DNA from: Streptomyces goshikiensis
GTDB taxonomy: Bacteria > Actinomycetota > Actinomycetes > Streptomycetales > Streptomycetaceae
Reading direction: 5' to 3'
Length of the DNA stretch: 64,000 nucleotides
Assembly: GCF_014650555.1 (NCBI RefSeq)
Contig: NZ_BMVE01000005.1
Location: 488,240 to 552,239 of the forward strand
Made by a program: the position numbers and the translations under genes
In this document: one piece after another, positions 26,348 to 33,933 of the stretch
Layout: the number at the start of each line of letters is the position of its first letter
Numbering within the stretch: position 1 is the first letter of the stretch
Notes under the pieces: model-generated
Databases searched by the model: none
Told to the model about the DNA's origin: nothing
Seen by the model: only the letters and a program-made list of their open reading frames with translations

Positions 26348-27097
26348 ATGGGGTCTGAATCGGGCCGCGTCAAACGCGGCGAGCAGAGCAGGATTTCGCA
26401 GTGGCTGCGCCTGCGTTCCAAACCCCAGGCCGAAGACCCCGGACGAGAACGCGAGGCCCTCCTCCTGGCCGTGGCCGCCGCGGGGCTGCCGCTGGCGCCC
26501 GCCGCGCATCCGGCCGGCTACCGATGTTCGTGCGACCGCATCGGCTGTCCCACCCCCGCCCGCCACCCCGTCTCCTTCGCCTGGCAGACCCAGTCGACCA
26601 CCGACCGCGCACAGGTCGAACGCTGGGCGCGCAACCAGCCCCAGGCCAACTTCATCACCGCGACGGGCATGGTCCACGACGTCCTCGACGTCCCGCTCGA
26701 AGCCGGCCGCAGCGCGCTGGAGCGCCTGCTGGCCGCCGGCGTGGAGGTCGGCCCCGTCGCCGAGTCCGCCGGCAGGGGCGACCAGGCGCGGATGCTCTTC
26801 TTCACCGCGACGCGGGGCACCCCCGAGGACGAGGACGAGTGGTGGCCGTGCGCGCTGGACTGCCACCCCGAGACGATGGACGAGCACCCGGGCCTGCGGT
26901 GGCACTGCCGCGGCAGCTACGTCCTGGTCCCGCCGGCGGCCCTGCCGGGTGACCACGCGGTGAGCTGGGTCCGCGGCATGGAGCACGCCCTTCCGGACCC
27001 GCTCACCCTCCTGGAAGCCCTCACGGACGCCTGCGCCGCCTACGCCGACTCCACCCCCCACACCCCGGCCACGGTCGCCTGGCCCCTGGGCCACTGA
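26348..27097 (+). CDS. Stand-alone bifunctional primase/polymerase (Prim-Pol) domain protein
   Basis: A 249-residue protein with the archaeo-eukaryotic primase/Prim-Pol N-terminal domain. Visible elements are the Cys motif CSCDRIGCPTPARHP, the QANFITATG segment, the acidic HDVLDVPLEAG where family members usually show a catalytic Asp pair, and RGSYVLVPPAALPG. No helicase part follows, and the second acidic residue seems replaced by Pro, so polymerase activity is doubtful. GAGGGG precedes the ATG. Monocistronic; role unknown. Confidence 0.75.
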   Translation: MGSESGRVKRGEQSRISQWLRLRSKPQAEDPGREREALLLAVAAAGLPLAPAAHPAGYRCSCDRIGCPTPARHPVSFAWQTQSTTDRAQVERWARNQPQANFITATGMVHDVLDVPLEAGRSALERLLAAGVEVGPVAESAGRGDQARMLFFTATRGTPEDEDEWWPCALDCHPETMDEHPGLRWHCRGSYVLVPPAALPGDHAVSWVRGMEHALPDPLTLLEALTDACAAYADSTPHTPATVAWPLGH

Positions 27098-27482
27098 CGC
27101 TCCCGCGCACGATCCAGCCCCGCCGGCGCACCTTTAGCCTCGCCGGCACACCCCAGCCCGTCCCGCGCACGATCCAGCCCACCGGGGCACCTTCCAGCTC
27201 CGCGGGCGCACCTCCAGCCCCGCCAGCGCACCTCCCGCCCCGCCGGGGCACCTCCCGCCCCGCCGGGGCACTTTCCAGCCTCGCCGGCGTTTGAGGCGCG
27301 GGTCTGGGCGGAGCCCAGGGAACGGCGGAAGGGCGGGGCGGGGAGAAGCCCGCGCGGCGCCGCTGCCGGGGGCCAGCCCCCGGACCCCCGCGCCTCAAAC
27401 GCCGGCGAGGCTGGAGGTGCGCCCCGAGGCTGAGGGTGCCGGGGCTAGAGGCAGCGGCGACGACGGGGACGGCGGGACGCCG
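27098..27482. repeat. Intergenic GC-rich repeat array with inverted ends
   Basis: This 385-bp gene-free stretch begins with short repeated units of the form CC(A/C)GCCCCGCCGGCGCACCT. It then contains (27276-27414) an element with inverted ends: CAGCCTCGCCGGCGTTTGAG on the left and its reverse complement on the right, flanking GC-rich sequence. Related copies occur at 40069-40320 and 61898-61983. It reads like a dispersed extragenic repeat that folds into a long hairpin and might end transcription of the converging genes. Confidence 0.75.
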
Positions 27483-28283
27483 TCAGTGGACCTGGGTGAC
27501 GATCACGTCGAGGGACCACGGCTTCGCCGACGCGGCGGAGCCGACGGCCTCGACCACGTACCCGAGGTCCCGCAGCGCCGTCACCAGCTCCGCCGGCGAC
27601 GCCGGCACGGCTCCGGCCACCAGCAGGTCCCGCACCAGCCGCCCCTTCGTCGCCTTGTTGAAGTGGCTGACCACCGACCGCTTCTCCACGCCGTCCACGA
27701 TCTGCGAGTGCAGCACCCGCACCGTCGCCGCGCGCCCCGCCACCTCCCCCTTCGGCTTCCACGCGGACGCGTACGCCGAGGACCGCAGGTCCAGGACCAG
27801 CCCGTCCCCCGCCGCCTCCGGCAGCACCCCGGCCATCGGCTCCCGCCAGTACGCGCCCAGCGCGCCCAGCCCCGGCAGCTTGACCCCCATCGAGCACCGG
27901 TACGACGGGATCCGGTCCGTCACGCGCACCGCGCCCCACAGCCCGGAGAACACCATCAGGGAATCGTCGGCCAGGGCCCGGGCGGCCTCCGGCAGGGAGG
28001 ACAGCCCGAGCGCGTCGTACAGCACTCCGGTGTAGATCTCCCCCGCCGGCCGCGCCACCGCCTCCCGCAGCCCGGCGTTCTTCGCGACCTCGCCCCGCAG
28101 TCCCTCGCTCAGGCCCAGCACCTCGCGCGCCTTGAGCTCGTCCCCGGCGCACAGCTCGACCAGTTCCTCCAGTACGGCCGCCCGCGCCCCGGCCAGTCCC
28201 GGCAGCGACAGGGTCCCCGGCTCCAGCGGGGCGCCGGAGCCGCCGGCGGCCTTTCCCTCGGAAGGCGGCAGCAGCACGAGCAC
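27483..28283 (-). CDS. yaaA: YaaA-family peroxide stress protein
   Basis: A 266-residue member of the YaaA (DUF328) family, which in E. coli limits free iron and oxidative damage to DNA. Conserved blocks include LLPPSEGKAAGG at the N-terminus, YTGVLYDALG and LVDLRSSAYASAW-type and VSHFNKATKGRLVR segments. The GTG start at 28283 follows AAGGAG. Its own promoter lies in the 103-bp gap to the divergent RNB gene. Confidence 0.85.
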   Translation of the reverse strand: MLVLLPPSEGKAAGGSGAPLEPGTLSLPGLAGARAAVLEELVELCAGDELKAREVLGLSEGLRGEVAKNAGLREAVARPAGEIYTGVLYDALGLSSLPEAARALADDSLMVFSGLWGAVRVTDRIPSYRCSMGVKLPGLGALGAYWREPMAGVLPEAAGDGLVLDLRSSAYASAWKPKGEVAGRAATVRVLHSQIVDGVEKRSVVSHFNKATKGRLVRDLLVAGAVPASPAELVTALRDLGYVVEAVGSAASAKPWSLDVIVTQVH

Positions 28284-28386
28284 GGTGGTTCTCCTTCATG
28301 ACGAACACGGCAGGGGGATGCGGCCCCCGAGTCAGGGTAAAGCCTCTCGCCGCGCCGCCCGGAGCCACCGGATCTACGCTCGATCC

Positions 28387-29832
28387 ATGCCACGCCGCCA
28401 CATCCACATGACCGGCGCAGAAGGGGCTGCCCTGCGGGCCGCGCTGCGTGAACTGCGGACGAGACTGCACCTGCCGGCCGAGTTCCCGGCCCCGGTGCTC
28501 GCCGAGGCCGAGCGGGCGGCGCGCGAGCCCCGGCTTCCGGAACTCGACGCGACCGGCATCCCCCTGTTCACGATCGACCCGCCGGCCTCCCGCGACCTGG
28601 ACCAGGCGATGCACCTGGCGAAGCGCCCGGCGGGCGGCGGCTACCGCGTGCACTACGCCATCGCCGACGTCGCCGCCTTCGTCACCCCCGGCGGCGCCCT
28701 CGACGCCGAGGCCCACCGGCGCGTCACCAGCCTCTACTTCCCCGACGTGAAGGTCCCGCTGCACCCGGCGCCGCTCTCGGAGGGCGCGGCCAGCCTGCTG
28801 CCGGACCAGACCCGCCCGGCCCTGCTGTGGCGGCTCGACCTGGACCGCGAGGGCCGCGTCGAGACCGCCGACGTCCGCCGGGCCCTGGTCCGCAGCCGGG
28901 CCAAGCTCGACTACGAGGGCGTACAGAAGGCCATCGACGCGGGCACCGCCGAAGAGCCGCTGGCCCTCCTCAAGGACATCGGCCGGCTGCGCGAGACCCT
29001 GGAACGCGAACGCGGCGGCATCTCGCTGAACGTGCCCGAGCAGGAGGTCGTCGAGCACGAGGGCTCGTACAGCCTCGTCTACCGGGCCCCGCTCCCCGCC
29101 GACGGCTGGAACGCCCAGATCTCCCTGATGACCGGCATGGCGGCCGCCGATCTGATGCTGGCCGCCGGCACCGGGATCCTGCGCACCCTCCCCACCGCCC
29201 CCGACGGCGCGGTCGGCCGGCTGCGGCGCACCGCGACGGCCCTGCGGATCGACTGGCCGCACCACGTGCCGTACGCCGAACTCGTCCGCTCCCTCGACCC
29301 GCACGTCCCCGCGCACGCCGCGTTCCTCCAGGAGTGCACGGCCCTGCTGCGCGGCGCCGGGTACACGGTGTTCAGCGGCGGCCACCTGCCCTCGCCCGCC
29401 CTGCACGCGGCCGTGGCGGCCCCGTACGCGCACTGCACCGCCCCGCTGCGCAGGCTCGTCGACCGCTACACGGGTGAGCTGTGCGTGGCGGCGGTGGCCG
29501 GGGCGGCGCCCCCGGAGTGGGCGGTCGCGGCGCTGGACGCGCTGCCTCAGCGGATGGCGGAGGGCACCCGGCTGGCGAACTCGGCCGAGCGGGAGTCCGT
29601 GGACCTCGTCGAGGCGGCCGTGCTCAAGGACCGCGTCGGGGAGACCTTCGAGGCCACGGTGATCGACGTCCTGGACCACGAGCCGCTGGTCGGCACGGTC
29701 CACCTGGAGGAGCCGGCGGTGGTCGGCCGCGTCGAGTCGCCCTCGCGCCCGCTGCCGCTGGGCGACCGGATCCGGGTCCGTCTGACCCGGGCGGACCCGG
29801 GGCTCGCGAAGATCCTCTTCGCCCCGGCGTGA
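28387..29832 (+). CDS. RNB-domain (RNase II-like) ribonuclease
   Basis: A 481-residue protein dominated by the RNB catalytic domain (about residues 55-380). The metal-binding acidic cluster reads TIDPPASRDLDQAM: three of the four Asp of E. coli RNase II are kept, but the position matching Asp210 is Gln. Other blocks are HYAIADVAAFV, SLYFPDVKVPLHP and HCTAPLRRLVDRY. A C-terminal S1-like beta domain is suggested by the final 90 residues. It should degrade single-stranded RNA 3' to 5'. It lies just upstream of rnpB on the same strand. Confidence 0.88.
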   Translation: MPRRHIHMTGAEGAALRAALRELRTRLHLPAEFPAPVLAEAERAAREPRLPELDATGIPLFTIDPPASRDLDQAMHLAKRPAGGGYRVHYAIADVAAFVTPGGALDAEAHRRVTSLYFPDVKVPLHPAPLSEGAASLLPDQTRPALLWRLDLDREGRVETADVRRALVRSRAKLDYEGVQKAIDAGTAEEPLALLKDIGRLRETLERERGGISLNVPEQEVVEHEGSYSLVYRAPLPADGWNAQISLMTGMAAADLMLAAGTGILRTLPTAPDGAVGRLRRTATALRIDWPHHVPYAELVRSLDPHVPAHAAFLQECTALLRGAGYTVFSGGHLPSPALHAAVAAPYAHCTAPLRRLVDRYTGELCVAAVAGAAPPEWAVAALDALPQRMAEGTRLANSAERESVDLVEAAVLKDRVGETFEATVIDVLDHEPLVGTVHLEEPAVVGRVESPSRPLPLGDRIRVRLTRADPGLAKILFAPA

Positions 29833-29885
29833 GCCGCCTGCGTCAAGGTCAAGCCGCGACGGCGCAGCCGGTAGCATGGTCGCCA

Positions 29886-30297
29886 CGACAGACGAGTCGG
29901 CCGGGCGGCCGCGTCGGGACCGCGAGGTCCCGCCGAGGAACGTCCGGGCTCCACAGGGCGGGGTGGTGGGTAACGCCCACCCGGGGTGACCCGCGGGACA
30001 GTGCCACAGAAAACAGACCGCCCGGGGCTTCGGCCCCTGGTAAGGGTGAAACGGTGGTGTAAGAGACCACCAGCGCCTGAGGTGACTCAGGCGGCTAGGT
30101 AAACCCCACCCGGAGCAAGGTCAAGAGGGGTGGTCTTCGGACCGCCCTGCGCGAACGCTTGAGGGCTGCCCGCCCGAGTTCGCGGGTAGACCGCACGAGG
30201 CCGGTGGCAACACCGGTCCTAGATGGATGGCCGTCTCCCCGGCGACCGCGAGGTCATCGGGAGACAGAACCCGGCGTACAGGCCGGCTCGTCTGTCG
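29886..30297 (+). ncRNA. rnpB: RNase P RNA, bacterial class A
   Basis: The catalytic RNA that trims 5' leaders from tRNA precursors. The 5' end (29886-29902) pairs with 30281-30297 to form helix P1. Universal segments are present: GAGGAACGTCCGGGCTCC (near 29935), ACAGTGCCACAGAAA (near 29998-30012), GGGTGAAACGGTGG, and a 3' half AGACAGAACCCGGCGTACAGG. The length of about 410 nt is usual for actinobacteria. Confidence 0.95.
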
Positions 30298-30311
30298 TCC
30301 TCACGACTGCG

Positions 30312-30344
30312 AAGGACCCCCGCCACATGTGGCGGGGGTTCCTT
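30312..30344 (+). terminator. Terminator of rnpB
   Basis: The hairpin AAGGA-CCCCCGCCACATGTGGCGGGGG-TTCCTT lies 14 bp after the end of RNase P RNA and before the convergent RNase H gene. Confidence 0.8.
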
Positions 30345-30367
30345 GCGTCCGGGGGCGGGCCCGGGGC

Positions 30368-31696
30368 CTAGCGCAGGTGCGAGGTGTCGTTCAGCAGCCG
30401 GACCGAGGCGTTGCCGTCGGCGTAGTAGGCCACCGCCGACAGGGAGGCCGCGGAGAGTTCCATGCGGAACAGGGACTCCGGCGGGGCGCCCAGGGCGAGC
30501 CGGACCAGCGTCTTGACCGGGGTCACGTGGGTGACCACCAGCACCGTGCGGCCCGCGTACGCGGCCAGCAGCCGGTCACGGGTGGCCGAGACCCGCCGGG
30601 TGACGGCGCTGAAGCTCTCGCCGCCGCCCGTGGGCGCCGCCTTCGGGGAGTCCAGCCAGGCCTGCAGGTCGTCCGGGAAGCGCTCCCGCACCTCGCCGAA
30701 GGTGAGCCCTTCCCAGGCGCCGAAGTCCGTCTCGCGCAGCCCGTCTTCGACCACCACCGCCAGCCCGAGGCGGTCCGCGACGGCCTGGGCGGTCTCGCGG
30801 CAGCGCCGCAGCGGGGAGCTGACCACCGCCTGGACGGTGCCGCGCGCGGCCAGCGCCTCGGCGACGGCGGCCGCCTGGCGGCGGCCGGCCGGGGACAGCT
30901 CCGGGTCGGTGCCGCCGCTGCCGGAGAAGCGCTTCTGCGGGGTGAGGGCGGTCTCCCCGTGACGCAGCAGCACGAAGGTGGCGGGGGTTCCCATGTCGGG
31001 TCCCCAGCCGCTCGCGGGTGCCGCCGTCGTGCCGGGGGCAGCGGCCGGAGCGGGTTCCGGCGCGCCGGAACCCTCGGCCGCGAACAGGGTGTCGGCCTCG
31101 GCGGGGGCGGACGCCGCCGCACTCGCCGTCGTACCGGAGGCCGAGGCGAGGGCGGCCCGTACGGCCGCGGCACCCGCCGCGGCGTCTCCCGGGGGGCCCG
31201 CGGCCGGCGGGGTCGCCAGGGCGCGCGCGGCGCCCCGGTCGAAGACCGCCGTGGAGGCGGAGGGCTCCCACTGCCTGCCGTGCTTGCCCGCGTCCATCGC
31301 CTCGTTGGCGAGCCGGTCCGCGTGCTTGTTCTGCTCGCGCGGGATCCACTGGTACGTCACCTGCGAGCGCGGCAGGACCGTCGCGGCCTCCGCCGCGAGC
31401 GGCTTCATGTCCGGGTGCTTGATCTTCCAGCGGCCCGACATCTGCTCGACGACGAGCTTGGAGTCCATGCGGACGAGGACCTGCGCGTCCGGGGCCAGCT
31501 CGCGGGCGGCCTTGAGGCCCGCGATCAGCCCCTTGTACTCGGCCACGTTGTTCGTCGCGACGCCGATGTACTCGGCGCGCTCGGCCAGCGTCTCGCCCGT
31601 CGCCGGGTCGAGGACGACCGAGCCGTAGCCGGCGGGCCCCGGGTTGCCCCGGGAACCGCCGTCCGCCTCCACGACGAACCGGAGGGGCCTCTGCAT
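30368..31696 (-). CDS. Bifunctional RNase HI / histidine-phosphatase protein
   Basis: A 442-residue fusion. Residues 1-140 form RNase HI with the acidic active site spread over EADGGSRGNPGP, NVAEYKGL, VRMDSKLVVEQ and NKHADRLANEA. An Ala-rich linker follows. Residues 245-442 form a phosphoglycerate-mutase/CobC-like phosphatase with the active LLRHGETALT and a late VVTHVTPVK. The mycobacterial homologue (Rv2228c) has RNase H plus alpha-ribazole-phosphatase activity, linking it to cobalamin synthesis. The ATG overlaps the stop of the upstream zinc-ribbon gene by one base. Confidence 0.93.
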   Translation of the reverse strand: MQRPLRFVVEADGGSRGNPGPAGYGSVVLDPATGETLAERAEYIGVATNNVAEYKGLIAGLKAARELAPDAQVLVRMDSKLVVEQMSGRWKIKHPDMKPLAAEAATVLPRSQVTYQWIPREQNKHADRLANEAMDAGKHGRQWEPSASTAVFDRGAARALATPPAAGPPGDAAAGAAAVRAALASASGTTASAAASAPAEADTLFAAEGSGAPEPAPAAAPGTTAAPASGWGPDMGTPATFVLLRHGETALTPQKRFSGSGGTDPELSPAGRRQAAAVAEALAARGTVQAVVSSPLRRCRETAQAVADRLGLAVVVEDGLRETDFGAWEGLTFGEVRERFPDDLQAWLDSPKAAPTGGGESFSAVTRRVSATRDRLLAAYAGRTVLVVTHVTPVKTLVRLALGAPPESLFRMELSAASLSAVAYYADGNASVRLLNDTSHLR

Positions 31697-32439
31697 CAGA
31701 TGCCCGAGTCCGCCGTACGGACCAGGATGCGGCCGCAGTTCTCGTGACGCACGACCTGGTCGCGCTTGGCGGCCTTGATCTCGTTGACCTCGGCCATGTC
31801 GAGCTCCAGGCGGCAGCCCTCGCAGCGGCGCTGGTACAGGCGCGCGGCGCCGACGCCGCCCTGCTTGACGCGGATCTTCTCGTACAGGGCGATCAGGTCG
31901 GCCGGGACGGAGGCCACGATCAGCTCCCGGTCCTTGGCGATCTTGGCCACGTCGGTGTCGATCTCGTTGGTGGCGGCGTCACGGCGCGCGGTGGCGTCCG
32001 TCAGCTTGGCCTCCAGGGCGGAGACGCGCTCGGTGAGCTCGGTGACCCGCTCCTGCGCGGCCTCCAGGCGCTCCATGACCTCCAGGACCACGTCCTCCAG
32101 GTCACCCTGGCGCTTGGCGAGGGAGACGACCTCGCTCTGGAGGTTCGCCAGGTCACGGGCCGAGATGCCGGCGCCGGAGTCGAGCCGCTGCTGGTCGCGG
32201 GCCGCGCGCTGGCGCACCTGGTCGACGTCCTGCTCGGCCTTGGTCTGCTCGCGGGCGGCGTCGCTCGCCTGGGTCTGGGCGGCGACGAGCAGGTCGCGCT
32301 GCTGGGTGAGGTCCTTGGTCAGGGAGTCGACCTCGGCGTGCTCCGGCAGCGACTTGCGCTTGTGGGCGAGCTGAGACAGCCGGACGTCCAGGGCCTGGAC
32401 GTCGAGAAGTCGGATCTGGTCGGCGGGCTCGGCGTTCAG
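31696..32439 (-). CDS. Coiled-coil zinc-ribbon protein, apparent CTG start
   Basis: The frame encodes 247 residues: two long coiled-coil helices (about 10-180) and a C-terminal zinc ribbon (CEGCRLEL...HENC, so a CCHC ligand set rather than four Cys). This is the DUF164/CdsZ-like family found next to Nif3 in actinobacteria. No ATG, GTG or TTG exists in frame between the upstream stop (32457) and 32217, yet starting at 32217 would remove 74 residues of conserved coiled coil. A CTG at 32439 is preceded by AGGAG with a 7-base spacer and yields NAEPADQIRLLDVQALDVRL, the N-terminus expected for the family. It sits 15 bp after nif3 and overlaps the RNase H start. Confidence 0.85.
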   Translation of the reverse strand: MNAEPADQIRLLDVQALDVRLSQLAHKRKSLPEHAEVDSLTKDLTQQRDLLVAAQTQASDAAREQTKAEQDVDQVRQRAARDQQRLDSGAGISARDLANLQSEVVSLAKRQGDLEDVVLEVMERLEAAQERVTELTERVSALEAKLTDATARRDAATNEIDTDVAKIAKDRELIVASVPADLIALYEKIRVKQGGVGAARLYQRRCEGCRLELDMAEVNEIKAAKRDQVVRHENCGRILVRTADSGI

Positions 32440-32454
32440 TTGGGGGCTCCTGAG

Positions 32455-33303
32455 TTAGATAGAGGGAGAGGAAGGAACGTCGGACGGCGCGTGCGCCGTC
32501 CACGGGTCGGTGACCGTGCGCGAGACGTGGGTGCGCAGACCCCAGCCGTGGCGCTCGGAGATCGCGTCGAGCTGCGCGGCGGCCTGCTCGCACCAGGGCC
32601 ACTCGGTGGCCCAGTGGGCGGCGTCGACGAGGGCGAGCGGGCTCGTCCCGCGCGCCTCGGACACGGGGTGGTGGCGCAGGTCGGAGGTGAGGAAGGCGTC
32701 CACGCCGGCCGCGCGGACCTCGGCGAAGAGGCTGTCGCCGGAGCCGCCGCTGACGGCGACGGTGCGGATGAGGGCGTCCGGGTCGCCGGCCGCACGGATG
32801 CCCTGCGCGGTGCGCGGGAGCCGGGCGGCGGCGCGGGCGGCGAACTCGCGCAGGGTCTCGGGGTGGTCGAGCTCGCAGATCCGGCCGAGGCCGCGGCGGC
32901 CGGCGGGGTCGCTCGGGTCGGGCACGAGCGGGCCGGTGACGCGCAGGTCCAGGGCGCCGGCGAGGGCGTCGGAGACCCCGGGGTCGGCGGTGTCGGCGTT
33001 GGTGTGGGCGACGTGCAGCGCGATGTCGTTCTTGATCAGCGTGTGCACGACGCGGCCCTTGAAGGTGCCGGCCTCGACGGTGGTGGTTCCGCGCAGGTAG
33101 AGGGGGTGGTGGGTGACGATCAGGTCGGCTTCCAGCTTCACCGCCTCGTCGACGATCTCCTGGACGGGGTCCACGGCGAAGAGGACCCGGGAGACCTCGG
33201 CGTCGGGATCGCCGCAGACGGTTCCGACGGCGTCCCACTGCTCGGCCCGGGAGGGGGGCCAGAGGGCGTCCAGCGCGGCGATGACTTCAGAGAGACGGGG
33301 CAC
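32455..33303 (-). CDS. Nif3-like dinuclear metal-centre protein
   Basis: A 282-residue protein of the Nif3/YbgI family, toroidal hexamers with a two-metal centre; the biochemical role is debated (GTP cyclohydrolase I type 2-like). Metal-binding blocks are visible: VTHHPLYLRG, HVAHTNADTA and TSDLRHHPVSEA. GTG start. It is followed directly by the zinc-ribbon and RNase H genes, a conserved actinobacterial operon. Confidence 0.9.
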   Translation of the reverse strand: MPRLSEVIAALDALWPPSRAEQWDAVGTVCGDPDAEVSRVLFAVDPVQEIVDEAVKLEADLIVTHHPLYLRGTTTVEAGTFKGRVVHTLIKNDIALHVAHTNADTADPGVSDALAGALDLRVTGPLVPDPSDPAGRRGLGRICELDHPETLREFAARAAARLPRTAQGIRAAGDPDALIRTVAVSGGSGDSLFAEVRAAGVDAFLTSDLRHHPVSEARGTSPLALVDAAHWATEWPWCEQAAAQLDAISERHGWGLRTHVSRTVTDPWTAHAPSDVPSSPSI

Positions 33304-33556
33304 GGGCCAAGGCTACCGTCCGTCGCGACCCGCCCGCCGATCCCCTGGCCGGGGGTACGGACGGGCGGCCGCGGCGCGCGGGACCGGGGCCGGCCGAAGA
33401 GGAAGCCGCCCACGCCGCCCGGGCCTCGCCGACGGCCTCCACCTGCCGGTTCGCCGGGCGCGGGCCGCCGGAGTCGTCGAGGATCGCGAGGCGGCCCGCG
33501 GCCTCCTCGCCGCCCCGCGCGAGGGCCCAACCGGCCCCCGCCCCGAAACACCCCAT
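33287..33556 (-). CDS. Putative small protein upstream of nif3
   Basis: An open frame of 89 codons starts at ATG 33556 and overlaps the first 17 bases of the nif3 gene. Its first 50 codons have the very high third-position GC expected of Streptomyces coding DNA, and the sequence (MGCFGAGAGWALARGGEEAAG, then LAILDDSGGPRPANRQ) reads like a real soluble protein; the last third looks less convincing. No family is recognised. If real it would be the first gene of the nif3 operon. Confidence 0.4.
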   Translation of the reverse strand: MGCFGAGAGWALARGGEEAAGRLAILDDSGGPRPANRQVEAVGEARAAWAASSSAGPGPARRGRPSVPPARGSAGGSRRTVALARAPSL

Positions 33557-33639
33557 ATCGCACAGCACAATCGCGCCGCCCCCCACAGCCGAACCCACGC
33601 CCGGACACCCGTATGTGTGAAGCACGGTTGGTCGTGTTG

Positions 33640-33933
33640 TTCGCCGGAAGTGCGAAAACTAGCTTCCTCCCCGGAGGTGACGCACGGGTATCGAGATCCC
33701 CCTGACACACCGGGTCGAGCCCGATGGGTCACGGGCCGCCGCTACCAGCACCAGCCATCACGTTCAGGGAGGTAGACCCACCGATGGCTACGTTTTCCGC
33801 AGGACAGCAGATCCACCGCGCCGTGCCTCCTCAGCGGCGCGCTCTGGAATCCGCGGGAGCAGACACGCCCCGGATCGGGCACGAAACGGCCCGCGGACGC
33901 CACGTCCCACCTGTGGCCCCGAGCGGAGAACAT
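33640..33933 (+). ncRNA. Candidate omega RNA region upstream of iscB
   Basis: Known IscB nucleases are guided by an omega RNA encoded immediately 5' of their gene. Here four hairpins can be drawn: 33650-33654 with 33681-33685 enclosing 33666-33670/33673-33677; 33818-33823 with 33835-33840; 33851-33857 with 33890-33896 enclosing 33867-33870/33877-33880. The region has no other convincing gene on this strand, and its translated part is low in family resemblance. Borders and guide segment cannot be set from one sequence. Confidence 0.4.

Noticed and set aside
27445..29886. Very long minus-strand open frame over yaaA and the RNB gene
   Set aside because: Its translation is low-complexity Gly/Arg/Ala without motifs, while both genes it covers have recognisable families.
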